Shown here: in pieces, positions 51,646-59,895 of the stretch | Layout of the letters: each line of letters begins with the position of its first letter | Numbering within the stretch: the first letter of the stretch is position 1 | Assembly: GCF_008017825.1 (NCBI RefSeq) | Contig: NZ_VRLS01000086.1 | Location: forward strand, 124,001 to 188,000 | Direction of reading: 5' to 3' | Origin: Mesonia sp008017825 | GTDB lineage: Bacteria; Bacteroidota; Bacteroidia; Flavobacteriales; Flavobacteriaceae | Length of the DNA: 64,000 nt | Position numbers and translations under genes: made by a program | The notes under the pieces: generated by a model | What the model was told of the DNA's origin: nothing | The model's database searches: none | Seen by the model: the letters and a program-made list of their open reading frames with translations, nothing else

Positions 51646-52717
51646 TTAAACTAGTAATTGAATTTTTTATAAAATTAACTAAAGTTTTCTTTATTAACTC
51701 AGGTTCAAATTTAAGGTAATATTCTTTTTGATTCTTTCTAAAGTCTTTTTTATTGTAATTTTTAAATAATTGAGGTTCAAAATCTCTTAAATGAACATTT
51801 AAATTATGGTCATCCTCATCGTTTGCACCCCAAGTTTCTTTTCTTATCCAAGGTGAAAAAATTGCAAAACTAGGAATGTTTACAGCTTTGGCCATATGAA
51901 TGGCTCCTCCTTCGTTGCCTATCATGGCATCACAAAAAGACGTAAGTATAATAAATTCTCTTAAACTAGGGGCGTAAAAATTAAGTATATTATTTTGTGT
52001 TTTTTGAGAACAATAAGACTTTAAGGTATTTACCTGATCTTGTTGTTTGGGAATATAATTGAATAAAAATTTAATATCTTTAAAGTGATTAACCAATTCA
52101 TCTAATAATTCGGCTAAATAAGGAAGTGGATAGGTTTTGCTAGGAGAACTGCCTAAAATATTGACCATCACCACAGGATCTTCTTTTAAAGACAATTTTT
52201 CATTTTTTAGTTTCAGTTGTAACTGATCCTTCTCTTTTTCAGTAATAAAAATTTGTGGTTCAACCTTGTAATTGATGTTTTTTACAAACGGAGTTAGCAT
52301 ATTGAGTCTATTCTCATAAGCTAACGGAATGCCGTGATTCCTCACTAAATCCATTCCCGATTGGTGTGTATATGCCCAATTAAGATAGGACTTTGATTTT
52401 CCTATTCTAATCTTTGCTTTAGAGAAAGATGTAATAAATGCACTAGAAGTTTTGCTATAAACATCTATTACAGCGTCATATTTTTCTTTACGGATTTCTT
52501 TAAGAAAACGATAAAACTGAAGCTTGCTATTTTCAATTTTTGGTGTAAATAAAACCAATTTGTCAATAAACGGATTGTTTTCAACTACAGGGACTGTGTG
52601 GCTATTGACTAAATAATGTAATTCAGCAGAAGGGTGTTCTAGTTTTATAGCTTCACAAAGAATAGAAGAGGTAAGAACATCTCCAATCATTTTCTGCTGA
52701 ATTACAAGTACTTTCAT
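51635..52717 (-). CDS. Glycosyltransferase family 9 (heptosyltransferase-like)
   Basis: 360 residues of GT-B fold matching the ADP-heptose:LPS heptosyltransferase family: VLVIQQKMIGDVLTSSILCEA at the front and IGNEGGAIHMAKAVNIPSFA for donor binding. Family members build the inner LPS core. It is transcribed with the ATP-grasp gene and probably with dapD, whose stop lies one base upstream of this gene's coding region on the same strand. Confidence 0.88.
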   Translation of the reverse strand: MKVLVIQQKMIGDVLTSSILCEAIKLEHPSAELHYLVNSHTVPVVENNPFIDKLVLFTPKIENSKLQFYRFLKEIRKEKYDAVIDVYSKTSSAFITSFSKAKIRIGKSKSYLNWAYTHQSGMDLVRNHGIPLAYENRLNMLTPFVKNINYKVEPQIFITEKEKDQLQLKLKNEKLSLKEDPVVMVNILGSSPSKTYPLPYLAELLDELVNHFKDIKFLFNYIPKQQDQVNTLKSYCSQKTQNNILNFYAPSLREFIILTSFCDAMIGNEGGAIHMAKAVNIPSFAIFSPWIRKETWGANDEDDHNLNVHLRDFEPQLFKNYNKKDFRKNQKEYYLKFEPELIKKTLVNFIKNSITSLNGS

Positions 52718-52718
52718 A

Positions 52719-53534
52719 TTATACTGCTACATCATAAGTTCGTAAGGCATCATTTAAAGATGTCTTTTTATTTGTGCTTTCTTTGCGTTGACCAATTATT
52801 AGAGCACAAGGGACCTGATATTCCCCAGCAGGGAATTTCTTTGTATAACTCCCAGGAATCACTACAGATCTAGCTGGAACAATTCCCTTCATTTCTTTAG
52901 GTTCAGCTCCTGTAACATCTATAATTTTGGTTGAGGCTGTTAAAACCACATTAGCTCCTAATACAGCTTCTTTTTCAACACGAACACCTTCTACGACAAT
53001 AGATCTAGACCCTAGAAATGCATTGTCTTCTATAATTACTGGAGCAGCTTGCAATGGCTCTAAAACACCACCAATACCAACTCCGCCAGATAAGTGTACG
53101 TTTTTACCTATTTGAGCGCAACTACCTACAGTCGCCCAAGTATCTACCATAGTACCTTCATCTACATACGCACCAATATTCACATAACTAGGCATCATAA
53201 TCACACCGCTAGAAATATAAGCACCATGTCTGGCCACTGCATTTGGGACTACACGTATTCCTTTTTCTTTGTAACCTGTTTTTAATGGCATCTTATCGTG
53301 ATATTCAAAAATACCCGCTTCTAAGGTTTCCATTTTTTGGATAGGGAAATATAAAACAACAGCTTTTTTTACCCATTCGTTTACTTGCCAACCTTCTGTT
53401 GTTGGTTCTGCACAACGTAATTCTCCAGCGTCAATTTTATTTATTACTTCTCTAATGCTATTTTGCGTAGACTCTTCTTTTAAAAGCTCTCGGTTTTCCC
53501 AAGCTTCTAATATATGTTGTTGAAGTTTTTCCAT
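52719..53534 (-). CDS. dapD: Tetrahydrodipicolinate N-succinyltransferase
   Basis: 271 residues. The start at 53534 (MEKLQQHILEAWENR) matches family N-termini; a frame to 53570 only adds 12 unrelated residues. A left-handed beta-helix of hexapeptide repeats (SSGVIMMPSYVNIGAYVDEG, GSCAQIGKNVHLSGGVGIGG) forms the core. It transfers succinyl-CoA to tetrahydrodipicolinate on the way to diaminopimelate and lysine, hence peptidoglycan. First gene of the unit with the GT9 and ATP-grasp genes. Confidence 0.95.
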   Translation of the reverse strand: MEKLQQHILEAWENRELLKEESTQNSIREVINKIDAGELRCAEPTTEGWQVNEWVKKAVVLYFPIQKMETLEAGIFEYHDKMPLKTGYKEKGIRVVPNAVARHGAYISSGVIMMPSYVNIGAYVDEGTMVDTWATVGSCAQIGKNVHLSGGVGIGGVLEPLQAAPVIIEDNAFLGSRSIVVEGVRVEKEAVLGANVVLTASTKIIDVTGAEPKEMKGIVPARSVVIPGSYTKKFPAGEYQVPCALIIGQRKESTNKKTSLNDALRTYDVAV

Positions 53535-53601
53535 AGATTTAAAAATTTTGCGTAAATATAAGGCTTCCATATAAATATTATAGCAATACTAAGAGAAGTG
53601 T

Positions 53602-53609
53602 TACCTTTG
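53602..53609 (+). promoter_or_regulatory. -7 element upstream of ruvX
   Basis: TACCTTTG with following GCAAAAAA, 14 bases before the ATG. Nearly the same string precedes def (54069) and cvfB (63309). Confidence 0.42.
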
Positions 53610-53623
53610 CAAAAAAAATTTTG

Positions 53624-54034
53624 ATGGCAAGAATCCTCGCATTAGATTTTGGAACTAAACGCACCGGAGTAGCAGTAACCGATGAATTAAAATTAATCGC
53701 CTCTGGTTTAACTACGGTAGATACTAAAGAGTTAATGCAGTTTTTAAAGGATTATTTCCGTAAAGAAAAAGTAGAGCTAGTGGTGGTGGGAGAGCCCAAA
53801 CAAAAAGATGGGACAGCCTCTCAAAGTGAAGTTTATATACAGTCCTTTTTAGAAGAGTTCGCTAAACAATTTCCTACGATGCCCGTAAAAAGAGAAGACG
53901 AACGTTTTACTTCTAAAATGGCTTTCCAAACGATGATCGATAGCGGTCTTAAAAAGAAACAACGCCAAAATAAAGCGTTAGTAGATGAGATTAGTGCCAC
54001 AATTATTCTTCAAAATTACCTTTATAACGTATAG
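53624..54034 (+). CDS. ruvX: Putative pre-16S rRNA nuclease / Holliday-junction resolvase (YqgF)
   Basis: 136 residues of RNase H fold. MARILALDFGTKRTGVAVTD begins it with the first catalytic Asp; GEPKQKDGTASQSE and EDERFTSKMA hold further acidic residues. The family trims 16S rRNA ends and is sometimes called RuvX. The ATG at 53624 follows a TTG at 53621 in frame; ATG is preferred. Confidence 0.92.
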   Translation: MARILALDFGTKRTGVAVTDELKLIASGLTTVDTKELMQFLKDYFRKEKVELVVVGEPKQKDGTASQSEVYIQSFLEEFAKQFPTMPVKREDERFTSKMAFQTMIDSGLKKKQRQNKALVDEISATIILQNYLYNV

Positions 54035-54068
54035 TATTTCTCTCTTTTAATTTAAGATTTCAAATCAC

Positions 54069-54076
54069 TACCTTTG
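54069..54076 (+). promoter_or_regulatory. -7 element upstream of def
   Basis: TACCTTTG followed by CAAAAAAG, 26 bases before the ATG. Confidence 0.42.
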
Positions 54077-54102
54077 CAAAAAAGAATTAAAGTATCTTAT
54101 AT

Positions 54103-54693
54103 ATGATTTTACCTATTGTAGCTTACGGGGATCCCGTTTTAAAAAAGCAAGCGAAAGATATTACAGAAGATTATCCTAAGTTAAAAGAACTTATAGAAAA
54201 TATGTGGGAGACCATGTATGGCGCTTACGGAGTAGGTCTAGCGGCACCACAAATAGGTCTTCCTATACGCATGTTTATCATAGATACATCTCCTTTTGCA
54301 GAGGATGATGATTTATCTGAAAATGATAAAGAACAGCTACTAGGACTCAAAAAAGTATTTATAAATCCGCAAATCACTGAGGAAACTGGAGATGAATGGG
54401 CCTTTAATGAAGGTTGTTTAAGTATTCCTGAAGTGCGTGAAGATGTGTTTAGAAAACCAAATATCGTTATAGAGTACTACGATGAAAACTTTAAAAAGCA
54501 TACCCAAGAGTTTACAGGTTTAGCAGCAAGAGTCATACAACATGAGTACGATCATATTGAAGGAATTTTATTTACCGATAAACTTTCAAGCCTAAAAAAA
54601 AGATTAATTAAAGGAAAATTAGAAAATATTTCAAAAGGAAAAATAAGCATTGATTATAGAATGCGTTTCCCAAAAGTAAAAAAAGGGCGTTAA
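54103..54693 (+). CDS. def: Peptide deformylase
   Basis: 196 residues with all three class-I motifs: GVGLAAPQIG (43-52), EGCLSIP with metal ligand Cys105, and HEYDH with His147, Glu148 and His151. It removes the formyl group from nascent proteins. An insert of about 15 acidic residues after ITDTSPF-like sequence (61-80) is usual in Bacteroidota. Part of a string ruvX, def, DUF5606, mazG. Confidence 0.96.
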   Translation: MILPIVAYGDPVLKKQAKDITEDYPKLKELIENMWETMYGAYGVGLAAPQIGLPIRMFIIDTSPFAEDDDLSENDKEQLLGLKKVFINPQITEETGDEWAFNEGCLSIPEVREDVFRKPNIVIEYYDENFKKHTQEFTGLAARVIQHEYDHIEGILFTDKLSSLKKRLIKGKLENISKGKISIDYRMRFPKVKKGR

Positions 54694-54748
54694 AATTTTT
54701 GTGATTACCTACAGAGATTAGATATTTGCCACCCAAAAAAAATAGAAG

Positions 54749-55186
54749 ATGAGTTTAGACAAAGTTTTAGCAATTTCAGGGAAACCGGGATTATATGAGT
54801 TAAAGGCACAAACCAGAGGAGGTTTTGTAGCAGAAGCATTAGCAGATGGTAAAAAACTATCGGTATCTGTGAGACATAATGTAAGCATGTTAAGTGAAAT
54901 TGCTATGTATACCTATACAGAGGAAGTTCCGTTAAGAGAAGTTTTTCAAAAAATAGCTGAGAAAGAAGATGGGAAAGAAGCTATTAGTCACAAAGAATCG
55001 AAAGCTAAATTAGAAGAGTATTTTAAAGAAATTTTACCAGAATATGATGAAGATCGTGTATATGTAAGCGATATCAAAAAAGTTTTTCAGTGGTATAATA
55101 TTTTAATTGGCGCAGGAATGAACGACTTTTCTGCCCCAGAAAAAGAAGAAACCACTAAAGAAGAAGCAACTACAGAAGAAAACTAA
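54749..55186 (+). CDS. DUF5606 family protein
   Basis: 145 residues: LDKVLAISGKPGLYELKAQ and GGFVAEALADGKKLSVSVRH start a small beta domain, and a helical part follows. The tail is a Lys/Glu/Thr-rich run (EETTKEEATTEEN). The family is confined to Bacteroidota and often neighbours def and mazG. Its function is unknown; a nucleic-acid-binding role has been suggested by fold in some annotations, which I cannot verify. Confidence 0.82.
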   Translation: MSLDKVLAISGKPGLYELKAQTRGGFVAEALADGKKLSVSVRHNVSMLSEIAMYTYTEEVPLREVFQKIAEKEDGKEAISHKESKAKLEEYFKEILPEYDEDRVYVSDIKKVFQWYNILIGAGMNDFSAPEKEETTKEEATTEEN

Positions 55187-55212
55187 CATTTCTTTTTTTG
55201 TTATATAAATAG

Positions 55213-55240
55213 AGCCTTGTTGAAAAACAGGGCTTTTTTT
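55213..55240 (+). terminator. Terminator after the DUF5606 gene
   Basis: Stem AGCCTTGTT/AACAGGGCT (9 pairs, one G-T) closed by a GAAA tetraloop, then seven T. The intergenic repeat element begins 2 bases later. Confidence 0.82.
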
Positions 55241-55242
55241 AT

Positions 55243-55328
55243 GGCATTCCCTTCGGGCCGGGCTTTCCGCTATAGCTTTTTCGCCGCAAAAAAGCGATTA
55301 AAAAGGCTGCCGCTTCTATCCCTAATGC
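55243..55328 (+). repeat. Intergenic repeat element, copy 2
   Basis: About 86 bases, the same orientation and ends as the copy at 41650-41749: GGCATTCC, CGGGCTTTCCGCTATAG, then GCTGCCGCTTCTATCCCTAATGC. The central arms (CTTTTT/AAAAAGG) are conserved but the loop differs in sequence and length. It sits between a terminator and mazG. Confidence 0.75.
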
Positions 55329-55380
55329 AAAACGATATAAAGTAAAATATACTTACATTTAAACTTTTAAATTTACCTTT

Positions 55381-56154
55381 ATGACTACAAGAGAACAACA
55401 ACTCAAAGCATTTGATAGACTGCTAAGCATTATGGATGAACTTAGAGAGCAATGCCCTTGGGATCGTAAGCAAACTATGGAAACGCTCCGACACTTAACT
55501 ATCGAAGAAACGTACGAGCTAGGCGATGCTATTTTAGATAATGATTTAGAGGAAGTGAAAAAGGAGTTGGGGGATGTTTTGTTACATATAGTGTTTTATG
55601 CTAAAATAGGAAGTGAAAAAAATGCTTTTGATATAGCCGATGTAGCAAATTCTATTTGCGATAAACTTATCGATAGACATCCACATATTTATGGAGATGT
55701 AGAGGTAGCTAACGAAGAAGAAGTAAAGCAAAATTGGGAAAAGTTAAAGCTTAAAGAGGGTAAAGAAAGTGTGTTAGAAGGGGTGCCAAGATCTTTACCA
55801 GCTTTAGTAAAAGCAAGTAGAATACAGGATAAAGTTGCAGGTGTAGGGTTTGATTGGGAAGAACCACAACAAGTTTTTGAAAAAGTTAAAGAAGAGCTGG
55901 AAGAATTACAGCACGAAGTGAATAGTCAAAATCAGGATCTTATTGAAGCGGAGTTTGGTGATGTCTTGTTTTCTATGATAAACTATGCTCGTTTTTTAAA
56001 GGTAAATCCAGAAAATGCTCTAGAAAGAACCAACAAAAAATTTATTAAACGATTTCAATACATTGAAAAGAAAGCTAAGGAAAACAGTAAAGAATTAAAA
56101 GATATGACCTTGGCCGAAATGGATCTTTTTTGGGAACAGGCAAAAAAAATATAA
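55381..56154 (+). CDS. mazG: Nucleoside triphosphate pyrophosphohydrolase MazG
   Basis: 257 residues with two MazG halves. LREQCPWDRKQTMETLRHL and EETYELGDAI with EVKKELGDVLLHIVFYAKIG lie in the first, and the second repeats EEVxxE...EFGDVLFSMINYARFL. It hydrolyses damaged or surplus NTPs to NMP and pyrophosphate. It follows the repeat element with no clear promoter element of its own. Confidence 0.93.
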   Translation: MTTREQQLKAFDRLLSIMDELREQCPWDRKQTMETLRHLTIEETYELGDAILDNDLEEVKKELGDVLLHIVFYAKIGSEKNAFDIADVANSICDKLIDRHPHIYGDVEVANEEEVKQNWEKLKLKEGKESVLEGVPRSLPALVKASRIQDKVAGVGFDWEEPQQVFEKVKEELEELQHEVNSQNQDLIEAEFGDVLFSMINYARFLKVNPENALERTNKKFIKRFQYIEKKAKENSKELKDMTLAEMDLFWEQAKKI

Positions 56155-56168
56155 ACTTAGAAGCTAAA

Positions 56169-56624
56169 ATGGAACAGAAAATAATTCAGAATACAATAAA
56201 AATAAATGCTACACCTCATCAAATTTGGGAGGTATTAACTTTAGCCGATCATACTCAAAAATATATGTATGGATGTAAAGCTATTTCTACTTGGGAAGAA
56301 GGAGCACTTTTAAAGTGGGAAATGCTACACGAAGGGAAACTTTTTATTCCTGTAGAAGGAATAATTCTCACTATAGAAAAGCCTTTTGTATTAACTTATA
56401 CGGTTATTGATCCTTATGCAGATTATGAAAATATCATTGAAAATCATTTGCAGGTTAATTATCATATAGAAGCCATTAATGAGAATGAATCTAGGTTGAC
56501 TATATCACAGTACGGTTTTGAGACAGTTGAAAGTGGAGAAAAACGCTATGAAGAAATTTATAATGACGGTAAAGGTTGGGAGTCTATTGTTCAGCAAATA
56601 AAAAATTTAGCAGAAGCTCTATAG
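56169..56624 (+). CDS. SRPBCC (START-like, AHSA1-type) domain protein
   Basis: 151 residues from ATG 56169; a frame open from 56130 overlaps mazG and adds nothing recognisable. NTIKINATPHQIWEVLTLADHT, then YMYGCKAISTWEEGALLKWEM and the final helix (GKGWESIVQQIKNLAEAL) outline a START/AHSA1 fold with a ligand cavity. Ligand and role unknown. It lies 14 bases after mazG. Confidence 0.8.
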   Translation: MEQKIIQNTIKINATPHQIWEVLTLADHTQKYMYGCKAISTWEEGALLKWEMLHEGKLFIPVEGIILTIEKPFVLTYTVIDPYADYENIIENHLQVNYHIEAINENESRLTISQYGFETVESGEKRYEEIYNDGKGWESIVQQIKNLAEAL

Positions 56625-56721
56625 GCAGAACCTAAACTATTGATTCTTCGTAAGTTTTTATATAAAATTAAGACTACAACGGTCAATTAAGTTAATTAAC
56701 CCTAAGAATATCACACTTTAT

Positions 56722-58659
56722 ATGAAATATTCATATCTTTTCTTGTTTTTTATTATTTTTCAGTCAGCTTTTGCTCAGCAGTTAGTAGATGAAGATTTTG
56801 AAATTTGTAAAGCAGAACGTCTTTCAGCAGAAAAGCGAATACAATTTGTCTCTAATAGCAATACTGGAAATTATGATGTGAATACACAAGAATTGAATTT
56901 ACAGCTAGATCCTTCCGTAGCTTATATCGAGGGTGTGATTACAACTACTTTTACAGCCAAACAAAGCTTATCGTCTATTATATTTGATTTAGCTGCAAAT
57001 ATGCAGGTAAATGAAGTTACCAATTCTAGTAATCAAACTCTTAGTCACTCACGTAGTGGAGACGAATTAATTATCAATTTAAATTCAACACTAGCTGCAG
57101 GACAAACTTATACACTAAGTATAGATTATGAAGGTAACCCTATAAGGTCTGGATTTGGTTCTTTTGAGCAAACTACACATAATGGCCATGAAGTAATTTG
57201 GACGCTTTCAGAACCTTACGGAGCAAAAGCTTGGTGGCCTTGTAAGCAAGATTTAAATGATAAAATTGAAAGTGTAGATATTTTTTTAACGGTTCCCCGA
57301 TTTAACAGCAATAACGAAGAAAATATACCTGTTGCCAATGGTCTGGAGGTTAGTAACAGTTTTATTGGTAATTCTAAAACCGTTCATTTTAGTCACGATT
57401 ATCCTATTCCTGCTTATTTAATAGCTGTAGCAGTTACCAATTACGCGGTTATAAATAACAATTATTCTTTTAATGGAATGAACTTCCCGCTTATTGATTA
57501 TGTATATCCCGAAGATTTAGCGAGTGCTACTCAAGATTTACAAGAAACCGCACCAATCTTAAATCTATTTTCAACACTATTTGGTAATTATCCTTATGAG
57601 AATGAAAAATACGGACACGCTCAATTTGGTTGGGGAGGAGGTATGGAACACACGACCATATCATTTATGGGTAACTTTAGCAGAGGCCTTATAGCTCATG
57701 AAATGGCGCACCAATGGTTTGGAGATAAAGTAACTTGCGGAAGCTGGAAAGATATTTGGTTAAATGAAGGCTTTGCGACTTATTTATCAGGTTTGGTGGT
57801 AGAAGATTTTGACGGAGCTTCAGCTTTTAATAACTGGAAGGAAAGTAAGGTCCTACAAATTACATCGCAACCCGATGGTGCGGTTTATCTATCAGATAAT
57901 GATACTCTAAGTGTCGGGAGAATATTCAGCGGAAGGTTAAGTTATAGCAAAGGTGCGATGGTTCTTCATATGTTGCGAAAAAAATTAGGGGATGCAGATT
58001 TCTATCAAGCGACTCAAAATTATTTAGATGATCCAGCTTTAGCTTATGGTTATGCTAAAACACCCGATTTTAGACAAAAATTAGAGCAGCAAAGCGGTCT
58101 TTCTTTAACCGAATTTTTTGATGATTGGATTTATGGAGAGGGTTTTCCAACTTTTTCTGCATACGTAACTCAACCTACTTCTAGTAGTGTGAATCTTACA
58201 CTTAATCAAACCCAGAGTCATCCTTCAGTAAGCTTTTTTGAAACATTACTTCCGGTAAGGCTTTTAGGTGCTAATGGAGAAATTTTAGATACCACGGTCG
58301 AGCATACCAGTAACAATCAGCAATTCACTATTCCTGTGAATTTTACTGTGGTAGATGTAGAAATTGATCCGCAGTACGACGTAATTACTTTAAATAGTAC
58401 CGCAAACTTATCTATTTCTAACGCTAAAGCGGAATTATTTAAAGTTTATCCGAACCCTGCTCAAGATAAAATATACTTTTCTCAGGTTCAAAAACCAATC
58501 CAGCATATTGAAATTTTTGATCTTAACGGAAGAAGTGTAATTACTGAAAAACAAAATTTTAAAGAAGTCAATGTAGAGAGTCTATCTCAGGGAATTTACC
58601 TCTTAAAAGTGAATTTTGAAGATGCAACAAGCACAACAAAAAAGTTGATAAAAGAGTAA
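56722..58659 (+). CDS. Secreted M1-family aminopeptidase with type-A T9SS sorting domain
   Basis: 645 residues with a signal peptide (ending QSAFAQ). M1 zinc site: H326-E-M-A-H330 and E349 (HExxH-x18-E). The exopeptidase motif usually GxMEN reads GGMEH here. The last ~80 residues are a type-A sorting domain (FKVYPNPAQDKIYF, IEIFDLNGRSV, LSQGIYLLKV, KKLIKE). It should be exported by the type IX system, cleaved and bound to or released from the surface to degrade peptides. Transcribed alone, ending at a strong terminator. Confidence 0.93.
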   Translation: MKYSYLFLFFIIFQSAFAQQLVDEDFEICKAERLSAEKRIQFVSNSNTGNYDVNTQELNLQLDPSVAYIEGVITTTFTAKQSLSSIIFDLAANMQVNEVTNSSNQTLSHSRSGDELIINLNSTLAAGQTYTLSIDYEGNPIRSGFGSFEQTTHNGHEVIWTLSEPYGAKAWWPCKQDLNDKIESVDIFLTVPRFNSNNEENIPVANGLEVSNSFIGNSKTVHFSHDYPIPAYLIAVAVTNYAVINNNYSFNGMNFPLIDYVYPEDLASATQDLQETAPILNLFSTLFGNYPYENEKYGHAQFGWGGGMEHTTISFMGNFSRGLIAHEMAHQWFGDKVTCGSWKDIWLNEGFATYLSGLVVEDFDGASAFNNWKESKVLQITSQPDGAVYLSDNDTLSVGRIFSGRLSYSKGAMVLHMLRKKLGDADFYQATQNYLDDPALAYGYAKTPDFRQKLEQQSGLSLTEFFDDWIYGEGFPTFSAYVTQPTSSSVNLTLNQTQSHPSVSFFETLLPVRLLGANGEILDTTVEHTSNNQQFTIPVNFTVVDVEIDPQYDVITLNSTANLSISNAKAELFKVYPNPAQDKIYFSQVQKPIQHIEIFDLNGRSVITEKQNFKEVNVESLSQGIYLLKVNFEDATSTTKKLIKE

Positions 58660-58680
58660 CGTATCTCTATTTTACGAATT

Positions 58681-58717
58681 AAAAACGCCGATAATTTTAA
58701 GAATTATCGGCGTTTTT
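58681..58717. terminator. Bidirectional terminator after the aminopeptidase gene
   Basis: Perfect 16-base stem AAAAACGCCGATAATT/AATTATCGGCGTTTTT with a 5-base loop, between convergent genes. Confidence 0.9.
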
Positions 58718-58742
58718 AATTGGTATATCAACTCAATGAATT

Positions 58743-59405
58743 TTAGATATTTACTTTTTGATCTTTCAAGATGTCAGCAATAAGTTGAGGTTTTACTTCG
58801 TGTACTCCCTCAAAAGGATAAAGTTGTAAACGATCTCCAAAAAGAGATTGTGCAATTTCTTTTTCGGCTTGTAGTTTGGCTTCAGTGATGTATTGATCTT
58901 TATTTCCGTAAAGTAGATTTACTTTGCAATTGTTGTTTAAATACTTAAACTGCTCTGGTTGGAGCTCTTTAGGAATACTTCCTGAATGCAAAAACAATGC
59001 TTTTGGTTGTAATTGTTTAGCAGCCATCCAACGCGTAATAACAGATACTCCTTGAGAATATCCCAGTAAAATTAAATTTTTATCCTTTCCTTCAGCTTCT
59101 TCCGTAAAGACAGCGTTTAAATAAGCCAGAACGTTTTCCATTTCTAAGGCTGTAGCTTCTTTGGTAAGCCAGCTGGCACCAACATGTTTAAAATCTTGTT
59201 TTTGGTAATATTTGGCTTGCGCTTGCGGGGCTACAATATAATTTTCTTTACTATCTAATGTTTTAAAATACTGAATAAAATACCTACTTAAATAACCTAA
59301 TCCGTGACAGCAAATCCATATATTTTTTGTTTCTTGGGTTAGCGAATTTAAAGTGGAATAGGAGTTAGTTGTGGTATAACTTACTTGCTTTTCTATAGAA
59401 GCCAT
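58743..59405 (-). CDS. Alpha/beta hydrolase (esterase-like)
   Basis: 220 residues from ATG 59405. The frame extends 120 bases upstream across the divergent gene's start, so the inner ATG is preferred. Features: CCHGLGYLSRYFI (oxyanion strand), nucleophile elbow GYSQG, acid near GNKD and His in FEGVHEV. This resembles phospholipase/carboxylesterase-type hydrolases. Its neighbours are menaquinone genes, but nothing proves a role there. Confidence 0.8.
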   Translation of the reverse strand: MASIEKQVSYTTTNSYSTLNSLTQETKNIWICCHGLGYLSRYFIQYFKTLDSKENYIVAPQAQAKYYQKQDFKHVGASWLTKEATALEMENVLAYLNAVFTEEAEGKDKNLILLGYSQGVSVITRWMAAKQLQPKALFLHSGSIPKELQPEQFKYLNNNCKVNLLYGNKDQYITEAKLQAEKEIAQSLFGDRLQLYPFEGVHEVKPQLIADILKDQKVNI

Positions 59406-59428
59406 TTTATAGGGTTTTTGTACTTTTA

Positions 59429-59436
59429 CAAAAGTA
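59429..59436 (-). promoter_or_regulatory. -7 element of the hydrolase gene
   Basis: TACTTTTG on the minus strand, 23 bases before the ATG at 59405; no TTG at -33. Confidence 0.35.
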
Positions 59437-59469
59437 AAACTTTCAGTAAGTAAACGTAAACTTAAACCA

Positions 59470-59892
59470 ATGAAATATTCTAAAGAAGAAATTCTTGCCA
59501 GTTTTGCCAAGAGGTGTAAAAACACTTTAATGGAAACTTTAGCTATAGAGTTTATAGATATAGGAGAAGATTATTTGACAGCTAAAATGCCAGTGAATTC
59601 TAGGGTTCATCAACCCGATGGAGTGTTACATGGGGGTGCTATGGTAGCTTTAGCAGAGAGTGTAGGGAGCGCGGCAAGTTTTATTTTTCTTGATGGAGAG
59701 CATTTTTATATTCGCGGAATAGAAATTTCGGCGAATCATGTAAAAAGTATTGCAAGCGGTGAAGTTTTTGCAAAAGCTCAATTTTTACATAAAGGAAGAA
59801 CTACCCAAGTTTGGGACATAAAAATTAAAGACGCAGAAGAAAACTTAATTTCTGCTGTAAAATTAACAACCATTGCTTTGCCTAAAAAATAA
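59470..59892 (+). CDS. menI: Hotdog-fold thioesterase, probable 1,4-dihydroxy-2-naphthoyl-CoA hydrolase (MenI)
   Basis: 140 residues of the 4HBT/PaaI fold. HQPDGVLHGGAMVALAES carries the family's His-Gly-Gly and catalytic-type Glu63, with His47 and His54. It lies directly before isochorismate synthase and menD (3-base gap), so release of DHNA from its CoA thioester is the likely job. The fold alone does not set the substrate; a general acyl-CoA proofreading thioesterase is possible. Confidence 0.78.
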   Translation: MKYSKEEILASFAKRCKNTLMETLAIEFIDIGEDYLTAKMPVNSRVHQPDGVLHGGAMVALAESVGSAASFIFLDGEHFYIRGIEISANHVKSIASGEVFAKAQFLHKGRTTQVWDIKIKDAEENLISAVKLTTIALPKK

Positions 59893-59895
59893 ACT

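Noticed and set aside
45333..52717. The glycan locus as a new type of defence or secretion system
   Set aside because: Every gene except the Yip1 protein fits known LPS or capsule enzyme families; only the ATP-grasp and kinase pairings are unusual.
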